From Chitinimonas arctica (lineage in GTDB: Bacteria; Pseudomonadota; Gammaproteobacteria; Burkholderiales; Chitinimonadaceae), in assembly GCF_007431345.1 (NCBI RefSeq), contig NZ_CP041730.1, forward strand, positions 3,844,001-3,908,000: a stretch of DNA of 64,000 nucleotides, in the 5' to 3' direction. Position numbers and translations under genes: made by a program. Below, in pieces: positions 1-6,758 of this stretch. Positions within the stretch are counted from its first letter, which is position 1; each line of letters opens with the position of its first letter. The notes beneath the pieces were generated by a model. That model did no database searches and had not been told where the DNA came from. It saw only the letters and a list, made by a program, of their open reading frames with translations.

Positions 1-334
1 CGCTGTCGGTGGGAATCTCGCGCGGCGGCTGGTCGGCCTGCAAGGTGAAATGGATAGGCACCCGGGCCGCCAGCGGCGGCCGCAGATTCAGATTGAGGAA
101 CTGGAAGAAGGCCAGCCGCCGTTGCCGGGGCAGCTGGTTTTCCATTTCGGCCAGATAAGCGGCCAGCAGCGAAAACAGCTTGAGCTGGACCAGGCCGGGG
201 TCGTCGTTGACGGCCTGGGCATCCAGCACCGATGGCCAATAATTGCTCCAGCCGGGCGTGTAGGCGCGCGCCAGCGTCAAGGCTTGCTGGTAGAACTGCT
301 CGGCGTTGCGGAAGTCGAGCGTGGGGTCGGTCAT
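1..334 (-). CDS. Afp11-like eCIS baseplate protein, N-terminus only
   Basis: The reading frame opens with ATG at 334 and runs off the left edge without a stop, so only about 111 residues are visible. They begin MTDPTLDFRNAEQFYQQAL and include a segment rich in aromatic and acidic residues (around YTPGWSNYWP) and an FFQFLNL stretch. In Afp/PVC-type particles a large baseplate protein (Afp11) normally follows the gp25-like gene, and this gene sits in that place, separated from gp25 only by a short coiled-coil gene. The length, about 110 codons with no stop, and the operon position support a real gene. Assignment to the Afp11 family comes mainly from position and the general look of the N-terminus; a different baseplate-wedge protein is possible. 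Confidence 0.72.
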   Translation of the reverse strand, partial: MTDPTLDFRNAEQFYQQALTLARAYTPGWSNYWPSVLDAQAVNDDPGLVQLKLFSLLAAYLAEMENQLPRQRRLAFFQFLNLNLRPPLAARVPIHFTLQADQPPREIPTDS

Positions 335-364
335 GCGTGGCCGGCCTCGGTGGCAGGGTAGCGG

Positions 365-583
365 CTAGGCCCCTTCATAAACCTGTTCCTCGCCCAGCAA
401 TTCGTCCAGCACCTGGATGGCGCCGCCAATGCGCAGCATGGTCTGCTGCAGCTCGCGGCTACGCTGTTCCAGCGCGCGCAATTGCGCCTCGCCGGCCTGG
501 TACTCCTGGCGCAGGTTTTCCAGCCGTTCCTTGAGCCGTTCGCGCGTACCGTCGCGTTGCTGAGGCAAGTCGCTTGCATTCAT
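365..583 (-). CDS. Small coiled-coil protein of the eCIS operon
   Basis: This 72-residue protein starts with ATG at 583, 15 bases after the gp25 stop, and ends 30 bases before the Afp11-like start. Residues about 14-60 are almost entirely Glu, Gln, Arg and Leu with heptad spacing (LKERLENLRQEYQAGEAQL, then LEQRSRELQQ), as expected for one long coiled coil. I do not recognise a named family. The tight spacing inside the operon and the clean helical pattern argue that it is translated. A short helical protein between gp25 and the large wedge protein could clamp the baseplate wedge or act as a chaperone for Afp11; both ideas are inference. Confidence 0.65.
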   Translation of the reverse strand: MNASDLPQQRDGTRERLKERLENLRQEYQAGEAQLRALEQRSRELQQTMLRIGGAIQVLDELLGEEQVYEGA

Positions 584-597
584 CACTGCATTCCTCG

Positions 598-1001
598 TTA
601 TTTCAGATAGAAGGGGTAGACCAGGTTGTCCGGCCGGTTGCGGTCGCGTATCAGGTAATCGACCGCGATCTGCAGGCACTGCGGCAAGGCCGGCGCGATG
701 GTGGTGTTGACGGCCAGCAATTGGATGCGTGGCTCCCAACGGTCCAGCGCCTGCTTGACGTACAGCTCGGCCAGGCTGCGGGTGGCGGCATTGCCGGCGG
801 CAAATACCAGTTCGTTGATGCGGCAACCGAAGCCCGGCAGCATCACCCGCTCGCCCGGGGCGGTTTGCAGGATCAGCAAGATGGCCTGGCGGATATCGTC
901 GGCATCGGCGGCGAACAGCACGCGGCCCCGCCGGTCCGTACCGGAAAGGCCCAGCCGCGTCCCAGGAAGTCGGCGCCGGTCGCATTGATATCCTGTGCCA
1001 T
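598..1001 (-). CDS. gp25/Afp9-like baseplate wedge protein, with apparent frameshift
   Basis: Two overlapping frames together make a full gp25-family protein. From ATG at 1001 the first 23 residues (ending FLGRGWAFPVRT) carry the usual start of the family. The next frame then continues DRRGRVLFAADADDIRQAI, followed by the family hallmark APGERVMLPGFGCRI. The join needs one extra base near position 936, where a run CGGAC would restore the frame if it were CGGGAC. As written, the first frame stops after 42 residues. The remaining C-terminal part could only start at GTG 921, giving 107 residues without the conserved N-terminus. The family joins the baseplate hub to the sheath. Start 1001 lies just after the PAAR stop. 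The shift may be a sequencing error or a real mutation. Confidence 0.8.
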
Positions 1002-1003
1002 GG

Positions 1004-1417
1004 TCAGCCGATCAATACATTGGCGGTACCGGCCACCACTACCATCGGCAGCGGCGCTTGCGGGCCCGCCGGCGGCACGTCGTGGCAGGTTTCGCAGGGA
1101 TCGCCGGCCCGGGCGGCACCCTTGCCATTGATGCGTACGGTGGTGCTGGCCAGGAGGATCCGGCCCATATTGGTGGGCGGCGTCTGGAAGGTGCCGCTGG
1201 CGGGGATATGGGGCGGGATATTGATCGCCTGCGAGCCGCGCAAGGCGGCTGGCCGGCGGTTGACCAGCACATTCGAACTGGTATTGAGACTGATCTTGCC
1301 GTTGAACGGAAAGGGCTGCGGCGTCGGTACCGGCCCGCCCGGCGAGGGGACCAGCACGATATGGATATCGGCGGCATTGACGATGCTATCGCCAAGGCGG
1401 GCGGCGGGTTGTCCCAT
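1004..1417 (-). CDS. PAAR-domain spike tip protein (Afp10-like)
   Basis: This 137-residue protein begins MGQPAARLGDSIVNAADIHIV, a typical PAAR opening with the G-D start and a following His. PAAR proteins fold into a cone that sits on the spike trimer and sharpens the tip of contractile injection machines. A second conserved feature is the central block NGKISLNTSSNVLVNRRPAA, and the C-terminus has a CETCHD segment that could bind metal, as PAAR tips do. It lies between the spike gene gp5 and the gp25-like gene, the order seen in Afp/PVC loci. The 24-base gap from gp5 and the 2-base gap to gp25 indicate one transcript. No toxin extension is present, so it is a structural tip. Confidence 0.88.
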   Translation of the reverse strand: MGQPAARLGDSIVNAADIHIVLVPSPGGPVPTPQPFPFNGKISLNTSSNVLVNRRPAALRGSQAINIPPHIPASGTFQTPPTNMGRILLASTTVRINGKGAARAGDPCETCHDVPPAGPQAPLPMVVVAGTANVLIG

Positions 1418-1441
1418 GCGGTTTCCTTTACGAAAAGACGA

Positions 1442-2077
1442 TCAATTGAGTTCGATCATGGTTGCGCTCATCTTGATGTTCTGCCCGCCGTTGACCTGCA
1501 GGGTGGCGGCGGCCAGGTCCAGCTTGACCGTGCCGGCGGTATTGCGGATCACCACTTCGGCCGCCTGCAAGGTCAGGGTGCCGGTGGCGGTGACGCTGAT
1601 ATCGCCCTTGCTCTCCACCCGGATATGGTTGTTGGCGGTGTCGATCTGCACCTTGTTCTGCTTCTCGTCTATCAAGGTCAGCTGGCCGCTCTGGCTGTCG
1701 TCGAAAATCAGCTGCTTGCCCTGTCGGGTCTTGATCAGCCTGACGTCCTGCTGTTTTTCCGCGCCGACGACCGGCGGCTTGATCCCGCCGTTCCATAGCA
1801 GGCCCAATACATACGGTTGATCGATATCGCCGTCGGCGAAGGCGACCAGCACCGATTCGTCCTGATGGGGCAGGAAGAAGGCGCCGTAGTCCGGGCCGCC
1901 GTAAAAACTCATCACCTGCAACCAATCCGATTCGATCTGGTTGCCATCCACCTGGAAGATCACCGTGATGCGTCCCAGGCCCTTGGGGTCGTTGGTCTGC
2001 TTGACCTTGGCCAGGGTGACGCCGGCAAAGGCCGGGGCCGCTCCGGCGCGGTACAGCGCGGGGTCGATAAGGCTCAT
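1442..2077 (-). CDS. gp5-like spike protein (C-terminal half of a VgrG)
   Basis: This 211-residue protein has an OB-fold-like N-terminal half (residues about 15-100, with VTLAKVKQTNDPKGLGRITV and the WLQVMSFYGGPDYGAFFLP block typical of phage baseplate assembly protein V/gp5). The second half is a repetitive beta-helix of alternating hydrophobic residues (LTLQAAEVVIRNTAGTVKLD). It forms the central spike below the PAAR tip. Its ATG overlaps the gpD stop as ATGA, so the two are translationally coupled and together equal one VgrG/Afp8. The family gp5 lysozyme domain is absent, as is normal for eCIS. Confidence in the role is high from sequence and order. Confidence 0.88.
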   Translation of the reverse strand: MSLIDPALYRAGAAPAFAGVTLAKVKQTNDPKGLGRITVIFQVDGNQIESDWLQVMSFYGGPDYGAFFLPHQDESVLVAFADGDIDQPYVLGLLWNGGIKPPVVGAEKQQDVRLIKTRQGKQLIFDDSQSGQLTLIDEKQNKVQIDTANNHIRVESKGDISVTATGTLTLQAAEVVIRNTAGTVKLDLAAATLQVNGGQNIKMSATMIELN

Positions 2078-3126
2078 GCGCCTGTTCTCCTGAGGGTGAG
2101 CGAGGTGTGGTAACCGCTGCTGTCGTCGTAGCTATGCTTGCTGGCCAGTACGTAATAGATGCCGTCGAAGCGTTTGCTCAGGCCGGTCAGCTTGATATTG
2201 ACGCCCGCCACCAGGGCCGGGTCGCCCAATAGATCGGCATCGCCTTCGATAAAGCCGTTGAGGTTCTGCAGATAGGCGGCATCGGCCCTGGCCTGCAAGG
2301 CTTCCACCTTGTCGAGGGTCAGATCGGTGATATGGATGGCCGAACTGGGGAAGTCGTCGCCGAATTGGTAGCCGGCCTCGCTGCCGCCCATGCGTACCCG
2401 TACCCGGTTGGGGTCGCTGTCGGCGGTGATGACCTTGTTGGTGGCGGGGTCGAAACCCATGACCGTGACGACGCTGCCCTCGGTGGGCACCCGCAGCCTG
2501 AGCTTCACGCTTTTCAGGTCGCGCGGAAAACCCAGGGTCTTGACCGGGCTCAGGCCGGCCGCCGAGGGCCGGTACACCAAGGTGCTGTTGTCCACCACCA
2601 ACTCGTAATCGATCAGCTCGGCACGGCTCAGCAGGAATTGGTAGTTCGACTGTTGGCGCTGCCAGACGCAGTCATTCAGCGCGATGGGCAGGCCGGGGGT
2701 GCGGATATCCACCTTGACATTGCTGGCTACGTCGGCGGCGATCTCGTTCTCGTTGCGGTTCTTATAGATGCGGGTGGCGTTACCGAAGCGCAGTCTAGCC
2801 ATCACATCGAAGCCGCTAATGGTGGCAACCGAGTAGCTGCTATCGAAATTGGGATCGATGGCCGAGATCTCGCCGTGGATCAGGGTGCTGAGCTTTTCCA
2901 GCCCCATCTGTATCGTCACCTGGTCACCCGGCTGGAAGGTGTCCAGATTGGCGCCCTGCCAATTGCCTTGCGGCGAAACCATATTGAGCTGGAAACTGAA
3001 CATGCCCGGCACATTGATCTCGTTGGACACCTCGACGCCATGGATGGCGGCCAGCAGCGGAATCGGCAAGCGATTGCGATTCAGCAGCATATTGAAGGCC
3101 CCGGTCTGGACGCTGGGTATGGTCAT
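2074..3126 (-). CDS. gpD-like spike hub protein (N-terminal half of a VgrG)
   Basis: This 350-residue protein belongs to the phage late control D/VgrG hub family. It shows two beta-barrel blocks, with the motif CVWQRQQSNYQFLLSRAELI, which matches the conserved Q-x-x-x-S-x-x-x-F-L-x-R-x-A pattern of the family, and a C-terminal GIYYVLASKHSYDDSSGYHT region. The hub trimer connects the tube to the spike. Start and stop both overlap neighbours by one to four bases, with ATG overlapping the stop of the LysM-type gene and the TGA inside the gp5 start. In Afp itself hub and spike are one polypeptide (Afp8); here they are two genes, as in phages and several eCIS lineages. Confidence 0.88.
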   Translation of the reverse strand: MTIPSVQTGAFNMLLNRNRLPIPLLAAIHGVEVSNEINVPGMFSFQLNMVSPQGNWQGANLDTFQPGDQVTIQMGLEKLSTLIHGEISAIDPNFDSSYSVATISGFDVMARLRFGNATRIYKNRNENEIAADVASNVKVDIRTPGLPIALNDCVWQRQQSNYQFLLSRAELIDYELVVDNSTLVYRPSAAGLSPVKTLGFPRDLKSVKLRLRVPTEGSVVTVMGFDPATNKVITADSDPNRVRVRMGGSEAGYQFGDDFPSSAIHITDLTLDKVEALQARADAAYLQNLNGFIEGDADLLGDPALVAGVNIKLTGLSKRFDGIYYVLASKHSYDDSSGYHTSLTLRRTGA

Positions 3127-3770
3127 CAGACCTCCACCGGCGGGTTATACGATTCGCTGTGGATATCGATGATCACCAGGGTCTTGCCGATATCGGTGGC
3201 AGTGGGGAAGTCCAGCGGGTTGTAGATCTGGTTGGCGTCGGCGATCAACCGCCACAAGGCCGGGTCGCCCAGGGTCTGGGCAGCGATCAGGTACAGGCGG
3301 TCGTTTTCGGCCACGGTCCACAGGCGCCGGCAGTTGAAGTAGCCGCGCGACTCCAGATCCTCCTGTTCGGTCAGCACCGACTTGAAGGTGACTGTCAGTT
3401 CCGCCCGTACCGGGATGCCGGACGACAGGAATAGCGTGAACTTCTGTTCCAGGTGCAGCACCACGCCGCTGAACAGCGCACCGGACCAGGCGAACACCAC
3501 CGTGGGCGGCTCCTTGCGCACGCCGGTGCCCACCGTGGGCTTGGTCAGCGCGGCGATACGGTCGGTAAAGCGCCGGACATCGGTCTTGGTTTCGAAGCTG
3601 TCGAAGAACAGGCTGACCACCAGGTCGTCGTTGTTGACGCGCTGGAACTGGATATTCGAACCCTCGCCCTGCAATACCACCGATTTATTCAGCGACAGCT
3701 CGGTCGGGTTGTACATGACCGGAATGATTTCGCCGGTCTGCTGCACGATGATCTTGGCTTTTTCCAGCAT
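3126..3770 (-). CDS. CIS tube-initiator/LysM baseplate protein (Afp7-like)
   Basis: This 214-residue protein joins an N-terminal CIS-tube-like domain (MLEKAKIIVQQ, MYNPTELSLNKSV) to a C-terminal LysM-like segment (residues about 155-205: NDRLYLIAAQTLGDPALWRLI followed by NPLDFPTATDIGKTLVI). Proteins of this layout sit at the top of the hub and start the inner tube in Afp and PVC particles. ATG at 3770 is preferred over GTG at 3773 because the upstream stop overlaps it as TGATG, the coupling used throughout this operon. The MYNPTE motif near residue 20 is a strong family mark. It is directly followed by gpD. Confidence 0.9.
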   Translation of the reverse strand: MLEKAKIIVQQTGEIIPVMYNPTELSLNKSVVLQGEGSNIQFQRVNNDDLVVSLFFDSFETKTDVRRFTDRIAALTKPTVGTGVRKEPPTVVFAWSGALFSGVVLHLEQKFTLFLSSGIPVRAELTVTFKSVLTEQEDLESRGYFNCRRLWTVAENDRLYLIAAQTLGDPALWRLIADANQIYNPLDFPTATDIGKTLVIIDIHSESYNPPVEV

Positions 3771-5194
3771 CACAGACCTCGCCGATAGCGTTCCAGGCCG
3801 CTACGCTGGGCCAATACGCCCGACACCCGTTCGGCCAGGCTGTGCACCAGTTGCGGCGACAGCAGGGCTTGTTCCAACTGTCCACGCCAGGGGGTGGCCT
3901 GGACGATTTCATGCATGATCTTGCGTTGCAGCTGCCGTTCGATCAGCTGTGCCTGCTTGCGTATGTCCACCGTGGCGGCGCGCGGTGGATGACGGTAGCT
4001 GAATCCGCCGGCCGGCTTGGCGGGATAGCGTTGCAAAGCCATCGTTGCGGCGGGTTTGGCGAGGGGGGCGGCTGCTTGCTCGCCGACGTGCTTGAACGAT
4101 GGCGACAGCAGTAGTCGGGTGCGCAAATTTTGGCTGGCGGATGCATTGATACCGTGATGCAGCCCGCTCCGCCGTTCGGGGGCCGCCGTGTTTGGTGCCC
4201 ACGGCACCTTTCCGTCCTTGCCCGGGCGGCCAGGCTGTATTGCATGCGAGTACGAAAACCGGGACAAGGCGGTGGCGGTGCGGATAGTCACGGCGGCGCC
4301 ACGGCGAAACAAGGGGATTCCAGCCCTCTCCAGCATGCCGCCTACCGTCGTTGTCGCAAGGAAAGTTCGCGTGTCGTGGCGCAGGCCTGCATCGCCAGGG
4401 GTTTTAAGGGGCATCCCTTTATAGGCCGGCGGTGTGCTTCGACGCCCTGCGAGCATTTTTCCGGCACGGTTTGGTTCATGCCGGGAAGCAGGGCCGAGCG
4501 ACGCTTCACTGCGCCGCCCCAAGCTGGGTTGGGATCCCGATTCGGCCTGGTCGGAACCCGCCGTGGCAGTAGGTCGCAGGAGCTGAATGCTTGCCCTTGC
4601 CGGCGTCCTGGCCGCCGGAGCGCCGGCCACAGGAGCGCCTGCCGCCACGCCGGATTGCAAGTAGTTGGCGTGGAAGGCAAGCGCTGCCAGCCTACCCTGG
4701 AGGCCTACTCGCGCGTGCCGCTTGAAGGCTGGCATCGTGGTCGACCTAGCCCCCTGGCGCTGGGTGAAAACACCGGCTTGCAGGTAGGCGGGCGGCAAGG
4801 CCGGCTGATTGACGATCCCGCTCGGAAAGATGCCCGGCGTGGTTGCCAAAACCGATGTCCAGGCCAGGCGGTTCCGCAGGGCGGTACTCGCGCGCGCGAG
4901 GGATGCCAGTTGGTTTGGCTTGCTTGCGCTGGCGTGGATGAACGGTGAGACCAGGTGCTGGCGCAGCAGGGTGGTTGGCCACAGCACGCGCAGGGTGTGG
5001 CTTAAACGGAGGTGCGCGGTCCATTGGCTCGGGGCCGCCGAGGGGCAACCCAAGGGGCGGAGATATTGCAATGTGGCCCAGGACCACTGCCTGGTTGCCG
5101 TGCCTATCGCCAGCGACCGCCGTGCCAGTCCGCCAACCGGGCGGCCAGGCCGGGCGGCATGGGCGGCGGCGGTGCGCAGCAGGGGGCGTCGCAT
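3770..5194 (-). CDS. Very basic Arg/Ala-rich protein of unknown function in the eCIS operon
   Basis: This 474-residue protein lies between the second tube protein and the Afp7-like gene. It starts one base after the tube stop and ends in a TGATG overlap with the next gene, so it is coupled on both sides. The composition is strongly biased: Arg, Ala, Thr, Leu and Pro dominate, acidic residues are scarce until the last 65 residues, and the predicted charge is highly positive. Residues 1 to about 400 look disordered or weakly structured. The C-terminus (about 411-474: DIRKQAQLIERQLQRKIMHE and SPQLVHSLAERVSGVLA) looks helical and more regular. I recognise no family. Afp6 is small in Afp itself, so this is not an obvious counterpart. 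It could be lumen cargo, a DNA- or RNA-binding filler, or a scaffold; none is shown. Confidence 0.7.
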   Translation of the reverse strand: MRRPLLRTAAAHAARPGRPVGGLARRSLAIGTATRQWSWATLQYLRPLGCPSAAPSQWTAHLRLSHTLRVLWPTTLLRQHLVSPFIHASASKPNQLASLARASTALRNRLAWTSVLATTPGIFPSGIVNQPALPPAYLQAGVFTQRQGARSTTMPAFKRHARVGLQGRLAALAFHANYLQSGVAAGAPVAGAPAARTPARASIQLLRPTATAGSDQAESGSQPSLGRRSEASLGPASRHEPNRAGKMLAGRRSTPPAYKGMPLKTPGDAGLRHDTRTFLATTTVGGMLERAGIPLFRRGAAVTIRTATALSRFSYSHAIQPGRPGKDGKVPWAPNTAAPERRSGLHHGINASASQNLRTRLLLSPSFKHVGEQAAAPLAKPAATMALQRYPAKPAGGFSYRHPPRAATVDIRKQAQLIERQLQRKIMHEIVQATPWRGQLEQALLSPQLVHSLAERVSGVLAQRSGLERYRRGL

Positions 5195-5195
5195 G

Positions 5196-5723
5196 TCAGT
5201 ACGCCCCGCCTGCGTTGAGTGCGCCCGCCGTCACGGCATAGGCGGCCGCCGCAGCGCTTTTCTTGATGCCTTCATGGGCCAGCACAAAACGCTGGGTCGC
5301 CACCAGGGCCTGGCCGGCATCCAGCTGGGGGCCTTGCCATTCGATCGGCCAGGCATTGTAGAAGTCCCACCAGACATAGGGCACGCCCTGGTCGTTCAGC
5401 AGGTAGATCGAGCCGTTCTTGCGCTTGATATTGCCTTGCAGCGTAGCCTGGTACCACAGCCAGACGGGATCCAGCGCGGTGATGCCCGATTCCAGGGTGA
5501 TATCGCTATAAGTGACCTGGCCGCCCAGCTTGTATTCGGTGTCGTTGACGCCGCCCTCACGCACGGTGCGGACTTCCATGCGCGATTCCAGCCCGGACAC
5601 CGAGGTAAAGCCGCCGACCAGGATGCCCTCCACTTCGACAAAGAAGTTGTAGGCCTTGAACGGGTCCAGGTACACACCCTTGCGCTGTGCGGCCGCGGCG
5701 GCGGCGTTGATGCCCAATACCAT
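5196..5723 (-). CDS. eCIS inner tube/tube-cap protein (gp19 family, Afp5-like)
   Basis: This 175-residue protein is in the phage tail tube (gp19) family. It has the conserved opening DPFKAYNFFVEVEGILVGGFTSVSGLESRMEV (read here as separate pieces DPFKAYNFFVEVEG and FTSVSGLESR), the TLESGITALDPVWLWYQA block and the YNAWPIEWQGPQLDA block seen in Hcp-like eCIS tube subunits. It differs from the other tube protein of the operon (6295-6741) and has an Ala-rich C-terminus. In Afp, Afp5 forms the tube layer nearest the baseplate while Afp1 polymerises along the shaft; by position this gene is the Afp5 counterpart. It begins two bases after the stop of the DUF6760-like frame. Confidence 0.88.
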   Translation of the reverse strand: MVLGINAAAAAAQRKGVYLDPFKAYNFFVEVEGILVGGFTSVSGLESRMEVRTVREGGVNDTEYKLGGQVTYSDITLESGITALDPVWLWYQATLQGNIKRKNGSIYLLNDQGVPYVWWDFYNAWPIEWQGPQLDAGQALVATQRFVLAHEGIKKSAAAAAYAVTAGALNAGGAY

Positions 5724-5724
5724 C

Positions 5725-5901
5725 TCATTCCCCCAGGTTGATGCCGCGCCTTGTGTCTTCGGCGCTCATTGCCTTGTTGATGCGGCTGATGTGTTCGCAA
5801 AACCGGCGGCGCTCGGCGTGTTCCAGGGCCAATACGTCGTCCAGCGACCAGTGGAAGTGGTAGGCGATGAACGCTATCTCTGTGTAAAGTTGTTCTGGTA
5901 C
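5725..5901 (-). CDS. DUF6760-like small eCIS protein, start codon not visible
   Basis: This frame encodes about 55 residues with the pattern EIAFIAYHFHWSLDDVLALE followed by HAERRRFCEHISRINKAM, which I recognise as the small DUF6760-type protein that accompanies gp41-like and tube genes in many eCIS loci. The frame is open from a TGA near 5970 to its stop at 5725, one base before the tube ATG. There is no ATG, GTG or TTG upstream of the conserved block. The coordinate 5901 is a guess, because the first typical residues (PEQLYTEIA) follow a GTA codon there. The frame is minus one relative to the gp41-like gene, overlapping its last 28 bases. It may use a rare start, ribosomal frameshifting, or carry a mutation. 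Confidence 0.65.
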   Translation of the reverse strand, partial: VPEQLYTEIAFIAYHFHWSLDDVLALEHAERRRFCEHISRINKAMSAEDTRRGINLGE

Positions 5902-6257
5902 CTGGCCTGGTCGAACTTTCCCGGCAAATCGCCCGCCTCCATGGCCGAATTGGCGCTGCTTTCCTCAATCTGGTTGATCTCGTTGTAGAGCTGTTGCAGG
6001 AAGTTGAAGTCGGCCGAGAACAGGTCTTCGATCAGCTTGGTGCTGATCATCTCCAGCGTGCCCAGGCGCACGATCACCCGCGACAGCACGATAATCGCCA
6101 GATAGCTGGGATTGGCCTGCACCCGGTGATCCTTCAAGGGCAGGATTTCATCGCCGGCGGTAGCCAGCCGCATCACGCCCTGGCGGTGCAGCGTGCCGTC
6201 GCCGTCGCGGTAGCCGATGGGTAGGGTGAATTCGAATTCGGTGCTGATCACGCTCAT
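5874..6257 (-). CDS. gp41-like tail assembly protein of the eCIS
   Basis: This 127-residue protein starts at ATG 6257, preceded by a purine-rich GAGAGAG sequence at suitable spacing; a TTG six bases upstream is less likely. It begins MSVISTEFEFTLPIGYRD and continues DGTLHRQGVMRLATAGDEIL, then LKDHRVQANPSYLAIIVLSR. This is the conserved block of the T4 gp41-like eCIS tail assembly proteins. Members may act as chaperones or assembly factors for the tube. The last residues (ARYQNNFTQR) are outside the conserved part, and the reading frame runs into the DUF6760-like frame. Its position after the main tube gene and before DUF6760 is the usual one. Confidence 0.82.
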   Translation of the reverse strand: MSVISTEFEFTLPIGYRDGDGTLHRQGVMRLATAGDEILPLKDHRVQANPSYLAIIVLSRVIVRLGTLEMISTKLIEDLFSADFNFLQQLYNEINQIEESSANSAMEAGDLPGKFDQARYQNNFTQR

Positions 6258-6294
6258 GGGCAAACTCTCTCAAAGGGTACAGGGTGGTGCGCGG

Positions 6295-6741
6295 CTATTT
6301 CACGCGGGTCAGGTAGTCCATCGCCAGTTCCAGGGTCTCCACCATCACTTCGCTGCTGGAGGCGTTCAGCCCGGTCGTTTCGTACTTCATCGGCCAGGCG
6401 TTGATGATGTTCCAGCGCACCTTGTCGGTGCCGTCGCTATCCATCAGCACCAGGGAGATATTCTTTTTCGCCCCCTTGGAACCGGAGCCCAGCTGCGATA
6501 CCTGCTGCGACCAGTTGTACAGGTCCATGCCGTCGGTCAGCCCCTTCTTCAGGCTGAGATGGCCGTAGGTGGTGAGGCCGGACAAGGGCCGCTTGTAGAT
6601 CGGGTCGGTACCTTCGCGGTAATCGACCGTATCGACGGTGATATCGGGCACGGTCGCCTCGGAAAACGCCGCGATCTGGATGCCGGCGATCTCGACGCGA
6701 AAACGGAATCCACGGTAGGGATCGGTAAGTTGGGTAGCCAT
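6295..6741 (-). CDS. eCIS main inner tube protein (gp19 family, Afp1-like)
   Basis: This 148-residue protein begins MATQLTDPYRGFRFRVEIAG and continues with FSEATVPDITVDTVDYREG. It ends with the motif WNIINAWPMKYETTGLNASS and EVMVETLELAMDYL, the signature of eCIS tube proteins related to Hcp and gp19. Rings of this protein stack to form the rigid inner tube that is pushed through the target envelope when the sheath contracts. It lies 17 bases downstream of the sheath gene, the standard sheath-tube order. Only one sheath gene is present, so this machine is simpler than Afp, which has three sheath paralogues. Confidence 0.92.
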   Translation of the reverse strand: MATQLTDPYRGFRFRVEIAGIQIAAFSEATVPDITVDTVDYREGTDPIYKRPLSGLTTYGHLSLKKGLTDGMDLYNWSQQVSQLGSGSKGAKKNISLVLMDSDGTDKVRWNIINAWPMKYETTGLNASSSEVMVETLELAMDYLTRVK

Positions 6742-6758
6742 ATCTCGTTAGCTCCGGT

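Noticed and set aside
598..3773. Type VI secretion locus
   Set aside because: VgrG-like, PAAR and gp25-like genes are present, but TssJ/K/L/M, ClpV and split sheath TssB/C are not; DUF4255 and DUF6760 mark an eCIS.
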